Shown: positions 36,951 through 46,591, counted from the stretch's first letter. The stretch: DNA of 64,000 nucleotides from Metopolophium dirhodum (GCF_019925205.1 NC_083561.1:23621217-23685216); one strand, 5' to 3'. Notes: generated by a model not told the origin, from the sequence alone. A program made the numbers and translations.

Positions 36951-38363
36951 TTTAGATTCTGAGCGAAGCGATGAATGTATTGATTTTACAATGATGTGTG
37001 TTTTTTTTTATTTTTGTGCTTGTCATCACCTTTTAGGACAGTAAAAATGCTTGGATTTTCCACAACAGTAACTTTTCTGATAGTAAAGTGAATTTAGTTG
37101 GTACTTTGGAGGGGGGGTTAAAAGTAAAAATTTCCCAGTAGTTTTCAAAAGCGACGTGAAAAACAAAAGAAAAATTAAGGAAAAACGGAAATTTTTACGC
37201 AAAATCTGTTTTCAAGAAAATCGATTTTGGTTTTTGGTGTAACTATAAAACAAATGACCGTAGGGACATGAAATTTTGACTGAATGTTTATAATTGCATT
37301 TTCCTATACACCATAACATTTTCCAAATATTTTGACTTATTTTGAGCTGTTTACGGACATTGTCAATTTCCATTTTTTTTAGTTTTTTTTTTCTATAAAT
37401 ATCAATAAAATTTTACCTGTTGAGTAAAAAGCTTGAAAATTTAATAGAAGGCTCCTATTTTATTGTTTCAAAAGCAGATGAAAAAATTAAAAAACCTTAG
37501 TCACAGTTTTTATTTATAAGCATTTAAAGTTTAATATTGTTGTAATATAGTTGAGAATTCAATAAAATTTTCTTTTTAAATCTAAGGTTTGAAAATGTAA
37601 TACAAGACTATCCATAATGTTGTCAACCTTTATCAAAAAGAAAATGTCTACAAGAAAGTCAAATTAAATTTTTATGAGGGTTGGAAATTTATATTTTTAC
37701 AACATTTGATATTCCCTCGATTTTTCATGTAACGATCTTATTTTGTTGTAATTAAAAACGAATGACTGTAGATACTTGAAAATTGTACTGAATGTTTATA
37801 TTTTCATTTTCTATACACCAAACAATTTTGATAATAATTTGACTCGTTTTGAGCTGTTTACGGACATTGTCAGTTTTCAATATTTTTATTTTTTTTCTAT
37901 AAATATCAATAAAATTTTATTTGTTCGGTAAAAAAGCGTTAAAATTTAATGCAAGGCTCCTTGTATAATGTTGCAATAGCAGTTGAAAAATATTAAAAAT
38001 ACATAGGCACAATTTTTTTTATAAGCACTTAAAGTTCAAATTTTGACAAAATGTATCAAATTTAAAATTTAATAATTATTTTGTAGTTAAAAATGTATAA
38101 AATGTTTAACTTTTATGGCTAAGGATTGAAAATTTAAAACAAGGCTCCACGTAAATAGGTTATATATAAATTACTTTGTTCACAATAATATCATCAAATA
38201 TACTTAGTAATATTATCATGGCTGACTGACCGTTTTCGCTCAGAATCGTTTTTCTTATACAATGATATTATATCATTGAATTCAAATTTAACACCATCCA
38301 TTACGGTAACCCACTTGTAAACTACTGTACAGCAGAGTGACATATCCACGTATCCACCTTTTT
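36951..38363 (+). mobile_element. Family A repeat, full-length copy with both ends
   Basis: This is the best reference copy. It starts TTTTAGATTCTGAGCGAAGC and ends GACTGACCGTTTTCGCTCAG, the perfect 19-bp palindrome CAATGATATTATATCATTG at about 38,259, and ACTGTACAGCAGAGTGA...CCACC before a T-run. GATTCTGAGCGAA recurs as an inverted word near both ends. The interior holds two successive modules of about 0.5 kb, each with the order 'ACACCA..ACATTTTC', 'GAGCTGTTTACGGACATTGT', 'TATAAATATCAATAAAATTTT', 'AAGGCTCCT' and 'TATAAGCATTTAAAGTT'. No open frame of note exists, so it is non-autonomous. The superfamily is not known to me. Confidence 0.85.
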
Positions 38364-38780
38364 TATACATTTTTTTTTATCAATTTTTAAACATATTTTA
38401 TCACTTTTTTATTGATCTTTTTATCAATTTTTATAAATTTTTTTTCAATTTTATATTATTATTTTTTTTTACATTTTTATCAATATTTATAACTTTTTAG
38501 TGATTTATTAACATTTTTTAATCGATTTTTTATTAATTTTTTATCACATTTTATATCGATTTGTTTAACATTTTCCATACATTTTTTATTACATTTTTTA
38601 TTGGTTTTTTTCATTATATTTTTTACTGATATTTTTATCAATTTTTATTACATTTTTTTTATTTATTTTTGATATTATTTTTTACTGATTTTATCATTTT
38701 TTATTACATTTTTATCAATTATCTTAAATTATTTTTTATTGATTTTTATAAATTTTAACACTATTTTAATTAATAATATT
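38364..38780. repeat. T-rich degenerate minisatellite after family A
   Basis: About 400 bp of imperfect units such as TTTTTATTGATTTTTATCA. It starts exactly where the conserved family A right end stops. Confidence 0.75.
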
Positions 38781-39594
38781 TTTAAACTCACCATTATAAA
38801 AACGATGTATTAAGTTAGTAAAATGCAAGAGCATGCAAATGACAACACAAGCACTATAATTTTAGTGAAATAATATTGTTATGAATCGGTAAAGTCTAGC
38901 CCATAATATTATTGATATCTACAGAAATCGTCAATAGCATATCTGATCTAAGCTATCTGATCATTGAATTGAAAAAAATACTAAGTCTCTAAGACGGCCG
39001 TGCGGCAGTTTAGTAGGGGATTTACCGCAAGGTTGCAATTCCCCAGCACTCGTTAAACTTCCCCCTCCCCAAATACTCCCACGGTATTCGTTTCCGCAAA
39101 AATTTGATAACGGCAAACTGATCAGCGGCTCGTGCACTACAGAATTAATGTGTTAAATTGCAACATATCGCAGGGATAATGACCCTCCATTTCCGGGGGC
39201 CTGTAGAAACAGAGCTTCAATGTTATAAAATAATGTTATAATATTCTATAACATTGAAGGTCTGTTTTATTTTGAAAATATATTTAATTTTAATACATTT
39301 GGCACAACTCTGGTTACATGTATGGTTAAAAATATATTTGTTTGCGAACAATTGTTTGCGGTCAATTGTCGCGCGGTAAATTGTTTACGATGAATTGACG
39401 GCACACCAGAAAGCTTATTTGGTTTTAAAGCTATATTTGGCTTAACATACAATAGATATCGATTTATAACTGTAGGTATCCATGATAACATTTTAACATG
39501 ATTTTCCATAATAAATATAAACTTTGAATACAGTACATTTTTTAATAAACTACACGAACACATTAAAAACATCAACACAGCATCAAATTAAAAC
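38781..39594. other. Upstream region of the chimeric gene
   Basis: A CpG-richer block at 38,990-39,190 precedes a 57-bp hairpin and the chimeric frame at 39,595. A 103-codon minus frame (39,578-39,267) contains GVPSIHRKQFTARQLTANNC, which looks like low-level repeat-derived sequence rather than a gene. No TATA box is convincing. Confidence 0.35.
39209..39265. repeat. Hairpin with 19-bp arms (one mismatch)
   Basis: ACAGAGCTTCAATGTTATA at 39,209-39,227 is the near-perfect reverse complement of TATAACATTGAAGGTCTGT at 39,247-39,265. It may be a short MITE or a stem-loop in a transcript leading into 39,595. Confidence 0.6.
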
Positions 39595-40125
39595 ATGCAT
39601 TTCAAAGCACTTTTTTCAATCGTTTTGCGGGCATTCGTAGCAGAAGAGTTAGGGAGAGAAGAAGAATCCATTACAGCTGGAGATTTCATATGGTACACGA
39701 CGAGATTGCGGAGTGCTGCGGAACGTGGTAGCGTTGCGGATACAGTAAGATGTATCTTCTATATACTATTTGGAAATCCACCAAAGAACAAGGAGATAGC
39801 GGATTTTATGGCCTGTTGGATAATAAGAGCAACGCACCTTGTAGCAATGTTATATGAAGACTGCAAATGCATTAATAAGAAGTTTAAGTTCAGTGAAAAT
39901 GATTTTCATCCTTACAATATCCGATATGTAAATTGGAAGAAACGCAGCCAAGAAGAACCAAGTCAACCATCTTCGTTTGCTGTACAGGAAATAAAATCAG
40001 TACTTATGCAGTACAATAATCTGCTAAATCCAGTAACTGCCATCACTTATACAACTAAACGTAGAAATGCAGAACCCGAATATGGTATGTTACCATCATC
40101 CACTCGAAACCCGAAAAAAATATGA
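39595..40125 (+). CDS. Unidentified protein domain, N-terminal part of chimeric gene
   Basis: The ATG at 39,595 follows an in-frame TAA and opens 176 codons, the best coding stretch of the window. It has balanced composition, few Ile/Asn/Lys runs, and codon use unlike the AT-rich flanks. Features are a helical N-terminus (MHFKALFSIVLRAFVAEELG), an aromatic GDFIWYTT, a compact helical region with CWIIRATHLVAMLYEDC, and a polar tail ending in Glu-Pro-Glu-Tyr. In this frame it stops at 40,125 because of an A7 run at about 40,115-40,121. Moving one base there continues into 40,124-40,285. The family is not recognised; a domesticated transposon or an endogenous viral protein are both possible. Confidence 0.65.
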   Translation: MHFKALFSIVLRAFVAEELGREEESITAGDFIWYTTRLRSAAERGSVADTVRCIFYILFGNPPKNKEIADFMACWIIRATHLVAMLYEDCKCINKKFKFSENDFHPYNIRYVNWKKRSQEEPSQPSSFAVQEIKSVLMQYNNLLNPVTAITYTTKRRNAEPEYGMLPSSTRNPKKI

Positions 40126-40285
40126 ACCTCAAAACGAGGATATGGTGGCTGGTCCCAGTACCGAAAATAAGGATATGGCGGCTGGTCCCAGTACGCAATC
40201 TCCACAAGGATTATGGAATGAAGAACCACAACAGGCGGACGAAAACGCTTGTTGTGTCGCATCTGAAGAACAATTTAATCATTAA
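40124..40285 (+). pseudogene. Acidic GPST-repeat linker, second frame of chimeric gene
   Basis: In the +2 frame the sequence continues YEPQNEDMVAGPSTENKDM and so on to a TAA at 40,283. It contains two copies of an 11-residue unit (DMVAGPSTENK, DMAAGPSTQSP) encoded by a 33-bp tandem repeat. It has no start of its own (the frame is open back through the previous part) and reads as the continuation of 39,595-40,117 after a one-base difference in the A7 run. Either the run has mutated, or the genome copy or assembly has an extra A. A low-complexity acidic linker between two folded domains is the simplest reading. The TAA separates it from the hAT-derived part in the same frame. Confidence 0.55.
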
Positions 40286-40903
40286 ATTCATGCTTTTAAG
40301 AAAAAGTTAGATTTTTGGAAAATTTGTATGAGCTCCAACGAGTTTGATTGCTTTCCTACAGTTAAATGCTTTTCGGAAGAGGAAGAGGTCGAAATTAATG
40401 AAGTTTTCATTGAGGAAATTATTCAGCACCTCACTGGATTGAGTGAAGGATTCATCCAGTATTTTCCAAATGACCAACAGGTGAAATATAAAAATGAACT
40501 GTGGATTAAAAATCCATTTATTGTCAATACACGACCTCCAGCCATGTCAGCAAAAGAATATGAAACCTTTATTGAATTTACATCTGATTCATCGCTGCAA
40601 GAAAAATTTAAATCAATGCCATCAGCAGAATTTTGGTGCAGTTCAAAAGATGAATATCCTCAATTGTCACAAAAAGCCGTGTTGGCACTTTTACCATTTG
40701 CAACCACGTATATGTGTGAAACGGGAGAGGCAGTCAATGTTTTAACTGGTGGTGAACCATATCTGGCTGGCTTTATATCTAAGATCTGTGAAAACGATAT
40801 TTACATTAAGTTTCCAGGTGGGAGGTACAAAAAGTACGAATACAAATATCCACCACATGCTATTTTAAAATTCCGTTTACAGATTCTCAATGGTAAATAT
40901 TAG
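40286..40903 (+). pseudogene. hAT transposase-derived C-terminal region fused to a foreign tail
   Basis: In the same frame as the linker but after a TAA, the sequence reads IHAFKKKLDFWKICM, then from the ATG at 40,328 a 191-codon frame. AFKKKL.LW..., EIIQHLTGLSEGF and EYPQLSQKAVLALLPF followed by ATTYMCETG are the hAT dimerisation region as in ZBED5/SCAND3-like proteins. After residue 133 (CETG) the expected continuation (aromatic/Ser then KTKYRN) is missing. It is replaced by an unrelated tail of 58 residues with GGEPYLAGFISKICEND and KFPGGRYKKYEYKYPPH, ending at the TAG at 40,901. The catalytic DDE part of hAT is absent. The retention of 191 clean codons suggests recent decay or constraint. 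Confidence 0.75.
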
Positions 40904-40904
40904 C

Positions 40905-41440
40905 CATAAAAGTTGAACATTTTGTAAACTTTTAACTACAAAATAATTATATAATTTTGTCGAAATTCTAACATTAAATGCTTATAAAAAATAAACTGTG
41001 CTTATGTATTTTTAATATTTTTCAACTGCTGTTTAAGCAATATATCAGGAGCCTCATATTAAATTGTCAAACTTATTTACCCAACAAAAACATTTTATTG
41101 ACATTCATAGAAAAAAAACTAAAAAAATTGGAAACTTAAAATGTCCGTAAACAGTTCAAGACAAATCATAATTTTTTCAAACATTTTATCGTATATAGAA
41201 TATGCTAATATAAACAACTAGTGAAAATGTCATGTTCTAATAGCCATTTGTTTTAGAGTTACACCAAAAACCAAAGTCGATTTAGTGGAAAACCTATTTT
41301 GCGTAAAAATACCCGTTTTTTTAAATTGTATTCTGTTTTTCCTGATGCTTTTGAAAACTATTGGGAATTTTAAATTTTGACCTTCAACTAGCACCAACTA
41401 GATTTACTTTTTCATCGGACAAGATATTATTGAAGATTAA
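40905..41440 (-). repeat. Family A copy, reversed, partial
   Basis: Starts two bases after the stop of the chimeric gene. On minus it shows GGTTTTTGGTGTAACTC, GTTTACGGACATTTT, GGGTAAATAAGTTTGACA and TTATAAGCATTTAA. Neither terminus is intact. Confidence 0.75.
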
Positions 41441-41775
41441 GAAATTTTTTTTATTCAAATTAGATTTTTTATTAAATATAGTTTTATGTTTTTAATTTTA
41501 CTTTTTTATCCAATTATATTTTTTTATTGAAAAAAGTTTTTTATTTTATTAAATTTAGATATTTTTTATTAAATACCTAAAGATCAGATTTAGATTTTAT
41601 TTTTTTATTTTATTGTACTGTTTTTATTCAAATAAAATTTTTATTATTGAGTATAGTTTGTTTTCAACTTGAATTTTTTATCCAATTTGATTTTTTCATT
41701 CAAAATAGATTTTTTCTTAAAATTGGCTTTTTAGTGTTAGGTTTAGTGTTTCTTATGCAATATAAAAAATAAATT
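41441..41775. repeat. T-rich degenerate minisatellite
   Basis: Irregular units of TTTTTTATTAAATTTAGAT/TTTTTATCCAATT type, similar in style to 38,364-38,780. Confidence 0.6.
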
Positions 41776-41949
41776 TCCTAAAAAAAAAAATATAATTAAT
41801 TGATTTAGATAGAAGCCCCGTTATTTGGATTTAATAATTTTATAAGGTGTGTAGCCCTACCAGTATATTAAGCCTAATTTCGCCTATAATCTTCATTACT
41901 TTCATAAAGAATAAGATAACAAGCAAAACACAGGACAAAATAAAGGAAA

Positions 41950-42545
41950 AACGGTCAAAAAGGATTTTTGACGCAAAGCTATAGTTCAATGATTCTAACA
42001 ATTTTAAATTAATTTGTAGTTAAAAATGTATACATTGTTGAATTTGTATAACTAAGGATTGAAAATGTTAAACAATGATTCTCATAAGTAGTTCATGTTG
42101 TTGACGAAAATTTATAAAAACGGGGTTTTATAGATTTTTTATGATGGAATTTTGACGAAATTAGATATTTAAAGGAAGACAATTATAATTAATGACTTTT
42201 TTGTCATTTAAAAATATTATGCATGGGCACGTGAAACTTTTAAAGTATTTTATTAAATTTTATACACACAATGTCATTTTCAAATGCAATGTTTTGGACA
42301 AAAATTAATTCAATCTACTGTATTACTAATAGTAAAATAAATTACTTTAATATCAATAATATTATAAATTAATATACAATGGCTGACATTGTGACAGACC
42401 ATTATCAGAATCATTTTTTGTATACAGTGATATTAAATCATTGAATTCAATTTCAACAAATTCATTACAGTGACTTATCTACTCAATGACGATGTATACT
42501 CGGCACGTAATATACAGTAGAACGGTTAGCTACTTTCCTTTTTAC
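41950..42545 (+). repeat. Family A copy with a decayed right end
   Basis: Recognisable through GTAGTTAAAAATGTATA, TAAGGATTGAAAATGTTAAA and a decayed right terminus (GACAGACCATTATCAGAATC... to ...ATACAGTAGAACGG). Confidence 0.65.
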
Positions 42546-43196
42546 GTTTTTGTTATTATATTTGGCATACCATCCTATTATTTTTTAAAAAATATGTTAT
42601 TTTTAAATTGTCAAATAATATTGAAGCCATAAATTTTACAATTGATTTAAATAGCGTTAATTCTTAATTGTTGTTAATAAAATTAAATATTGTATAAAAA
42701 AAAAACAAATATTATTTACGAACCGATTAAATGCAATACAAAAATAATTAAAAAATGTAAGTCTTACAAAAAATGTAAAGAAACACCCATAATTTCTTTT
42801 GCGCGGAGAACTGAACTTTCTTGAATAGTATTTCTCTGAATTTAAATATTTTTTTTTTTTAATTTGTAAGTATTGCCATCATAAACATTTTATTATTATT
42901 ATATCAAAAATTGAAAAATATCTACATAAATTATCATTTATTAGTCGTAAATTTTCCAAGTTTACCTAATTTTAGTCATCGAGGCGCACTCTAGTTGGAG
43001 ACGTAATAGATATAGTAGTTCCATTTAAAAAAATAATTTACAAACAGATAGCGTAAAATAGCTATTGAAAGTAGGTGAAATGTGCATTAAGTATGTTGAT
43101 ACTACAATACACTTGTTTCTATAAACAATATAATAACTGTATTTTTTACTAAACATCATTCTAATGGATAGTTATTATAATATTTGATTACATATT
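42546..43196. other. AT-rich, no gene seen
   Basis: No supportable feature. Confidence 0.4.
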
Positions 43197-44145
43197 TTAG
43201 ATTCTGAGCGGAGCGAGGAAGCTAGTTGTTTTACTAGTAATGTGAGTCTCGTAAATTTACCATGTAAAATTTTACCGGTAAAGTAAAGTTACAAAAAAAA
43301 TTTACAATTTACATTTTTTTTACCGATTAAATAGTTGAGTGACCACTTTAATTGTATGTTATTGTATTTTTTATTAAGATATTAAGATTATAATACAAAT
43401 CAGGATTTTTATAAAACGATAATGACAGTTATGTGATACAAATTATTGTGATATGGTGCGTATGTGGTTACCACGATTTATTTTTATTTTATATTTTACT
43501 ATAATTAATAATTACTAATCGGTATTTTTAATAAAGGGATTAAATACTAATACTTTATTTTATATTTATCTTGCCTTCTTTACTCTAATATTGTAAAATA
43601 ATTCAACAGGTACACTATAAATTTAATTTTAATAAATATTTACCAAAACATTTTTTTACGAAAAATCCACACCTCTAGGTTTTACAATAGTGTTTATTTT
43701 TTTTTTATCCGGTATACAAAATTTCTACCAGGAGCGCTTCGATTTCAACATAATATAGTACCTTATCTTCTAGAAAATTGGATTAAGATAATGCTTTAGA
43801 GAGGTTATTTTTCGATTTTCTCAATAGTTATTTAATGCCACTGGAAAAACTACTGACAAATTACGAAAAAGCGCTTAAAATGGGATTTTAATTTCTAACA
43901 ATTTGTTTATCACCGTTGCAACGAATAAAAAATTATAATATTATAATATTAATTCAACTTAAAGGCTATAATAAATAATAAATATTTAAAAAATCCAGAC
44001 TGATAAACCGTCGTCTCCGCTTAGAATCGTTTTTCTTATACAATAATATTTTATCATTGAATTCAAGTTTAATACAATCCATTACATGAGTCACTTGTAA
44101 CCTACTGTACAGCAGAACGATATCCATTTGCCTGCTTTTATTAGG
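43197..44145 (+). mobile_element. Family B repeat with both ends
   Basis: The left end TTAGATTCTGAGCGGAGCGA is followed by a unique stretch and then the family B core (TCTACCAGGAGCGCTTCGAT, GAGAGGTTATTTTTCGATTT). It closes with the family A-type right terminus (CTTAGAATCGTTTTTCTTAT, then ACTGTACAGCAGAACGA). Shared ends with a different core suggest a non-autonomous sub-family mobilised by the same machinery. Confidence 0.75.
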
Positions 44146-44391
44146 TTGTGTATATTATATAAAAAAAAATAATCTCCTTATTTTATTGTGTATGTTTTTG
44201 TTAACGGCATAATATAACTTTATTATGTTTACACTTCAGTCATTAACGTTATTGACGAAATGTCAAAAAATTACTAAAATATTGTAAATAACTGAAGAGA
44301 GAACACAGATAATCTGGGCATGCAGTGGACCATGGCAGTTTTTTCACTTCCATCCTCCGGATTTAACTGTTTTTGACATAACCTCCGAATG
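44146..44391. other. No gene seen
   Basis: AT-rich spacer. Just before the foldback it holds a C-rich stretch, TTCCATCCTCCGGATTT. Confidence 0.4.
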
Positions 44392-44785
44392 GTTGTCTCC
44401 GTCTTACACGTGTACGACATAGCAAACTTTACGCTCAGGAGATCACGTTTAGCCCCGTTGATTTTAAAATTAGAATGAATTGACCTCTTATAAAATTTAA
44501 AGTTAAGAATGTTATCTAGGGTATCTCATCGGCTTTTTGTTATATTTCAGTTTTAAAGTGAACTATGAGTATTTTAAAATTGTAAATTGTTTATACATCT
44601 TTTAATGCTCATAGCCTGATTTCAAATTAAAATTTAACAAAAAGCCGATGAGATGCCCTAGATAACATTCTTAACTTTAAATTTTATAAGAGGTCAATTC
44701 ACTCTAATTTTAAAATTAACGGGGCCAAACGTGATCTGCTGAGCGTAAAATTTGCTATGTCGTACACGTGCAAGACGGAGACAAC
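44392..44785. mobile_element. Foldback element 1, 151-bp inverted arms
   Basis: The arms 44,392-44,542 and 44,635-44,785 are reverse complements over their whole length with about ten mismatches. They start GTTGTCTCCGTCTT and include ACGACATAGCAAA, GATCACGTTT, CCCCGTT and the stretch CATCGGCTTTTTGTTA. The loop is only about 92 bp. No coding. No target duplication could be fixed. Confidence 0.9.
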
Positions 44786-44813
44786 ATGTGCGGGTGCGAC
44801 GTCCTCTTAATCG

Positions 44814-45230
44814 TAGTGGTCTCAAACACGTGGTCCGCGCAATGGTTCAACAAATTTGTCATATTTCTTATTATTATTGAATGGTGAAAATATTAGTTTT
44901 TATTTAAACATTAATAATTATCAATATAATATCATTTGGCATTAACTATGTTTTATTTGTACATCCTTCGTTAGTAACCAATCCCTAATTACCGATAATA
45001 TAATTTTTATCAATCGTAACGCACTAAAAAAAAATTGCGTTATATTTTTACTAAATTGGTGTTAAGTATAGGTATAGCGTACTTGGTCTGTGTGCCGTGT
45101 GCGTAACTCACACGTTATTTCTTTGCAAATTATAAATTTTACAGACATGAGTATTCTACGACAGCGTTTGTCCGCGAACCTTTGATATATAAATATATGG
45201 CCAGCTGGTAACTTGAGTTTGAGACCACTG
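44814..45230. mobile_element. hAT-type MITE (AGTGGTCTCAAAC ends)
   Basis: The left TAGTGGTCTCAAACACGTGG mirrors the right end, whose reverse complement reads CAGTGGTCTCAAACTCAAGT. Both flanks share TTAAT but in different register, so the target duplication is uncertain. The 417-bp interior is non-coding. Confidence 0.7.
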
Positions 45231-45510
45231 TGTTAATGCATGCTTTCAGACGCTCGCAAATGCAGCAGCTTTATTTGTGTTTCCTTTTTTCTGTTCAGTG
45301 TTCCACGTAGATACTATAATAATATCTTAGTAAATGTAGTCACCGGTAAGGTCACAAAAATCAGTGTATTCACTACACTCTGTCTCTTTTCGCATATATC
45401 ATATGTACAATAAACGACATACTATATTGTATATACTATATATTTTACAATAACAATTTGTATCACCACTACCATTAAATAATATACTAATGTCTATAAT
45501 GTAGTATTGT
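45231..45510. other. No gene seen
   Basis: Mixed-composition spacer without a coding or RNA signal. Confidence 0.35.
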
Positions 45511-45665
45511 GTGTTGAGTTGGCCTATTGGCCAAAAATAAGGCGCTTTTATACGGTCACTACCTGAAACCGTCCAAAGTGTATGCAAGTTTAGTTGCCTG
45601 AACAAAAAAGTACAAGGGGCTAGCAATCTTTTTCGGTAGACAAACTAATACAAGTTAAACAAGAG
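45511..45665 (+). repeat. Two-copy module, decayed copy
   Basis: Homologous to 51,926-52,075 (shared CACT.CC..AAACCG.CCAAAGTG, TTTCGGTAGACAAACTAA). In one frame both encode SLPET.QS.CK, and stops interrupt this copy. Confidence 0.6.
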
Positions 45666-45840
45666 AAATGAGAATACAAGTTCAACCTATTGGCCTATTA
45701 CATAGTCTTTTATTAATTTATATCGTATATAATTATTATTGTACACACAGAATAGTTAACTACGATTTGCAAAGTAAATAATTTAGAATATAAAATTATA
45801 AATAACAAGTAGATAGCTATGGTAATAACTAATAACTATT
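45666..45840. other. No gene seen
   Basis: AT-rich spacer. Confidence 0.35.
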
Positions 45841-46591
45841 AAAATAACATATCGTAACCGTTATTAATTTAATCCGAAATTTTTTTAAATACCGGTCCTG
45901 TTGTTAGCGGTAACCAATTACCGGTACTGGATTCAAAATTACAGGTTACCGTTAAGTGATAACCGCTTCCAAAAAATGTCGGTTACCGGTAACCGATTGA
46001 ATACCAGTTTTCCAAAAAAAATTGTATTACACCTTTGTACCCGTATACTTCATACAATATTCGTGTTGTTGTAGGAATCAAGCTATTTTTAGATTTCTTA
46101 GTACAATATACGATGAGGGAGACCGGGACTATCGACTACCGTCATTACTCATTACCAACCAACGATATTTTATGTTATAGGTAGGTACGAAATAGAAATG
46201 TAGAATACCAATTTATTATTTTAATTATTATTACGAGAATTGAGACTAGGGAAAAAAACGAAGATATAATAGTATGATTTAAGAATAGTTATAAGAAGTT
46301 ATTTATATTATACCATTAGTAGCTACGAGCGTATAATCATTTATGTAGCTAAAATAAATTAAACATAATATTATTATAGTTCATACGTAATGGTAGTCAG
46401 TATTTATAAATACCGGTAATCGGTTCTTAACCGGTTAAAACATATTACGTTATTATAACGTCTTATGTTAAGCTGAAAAATTGTCACGGTAACCGGTAAC
46501 CGATAACTGGGAGTACAAATAGGTGTTTATAATAACGGTAACCGAGTATAGGTTCCCCAAAATTCCGGGAAATTACCGGTTTCAAGCCCTG
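45841..46591. repeat. hAT-like block dense in GGTAACCG words
   Basis: About ten copies of GGTAACC/CCGGTTAC-type words lie in two clusters (45,890-46,010 and 46,380-46,575), roughly as a mirror. The right edge ends TTACCGGTTTCAAGCCCTG, whose reverse complement CAGGGCTTGAAACCGG is a hAT-style terminus. The left terminus is not clear. Confidence 0.5.

Noticed and set aside
39267..39578. 103-codon minus frame upstream of the chimeric gene
   Set aside because: Weak composition and repeat-like peptide (QFTARQLTANNC); no start context or domain.
40328..40903. Intact hAT transposase gene
   Set aside because: Only the C-terminal dimerisation region is present; the zinc finger and DDE catalytic parts are missing and the tail is foreign.
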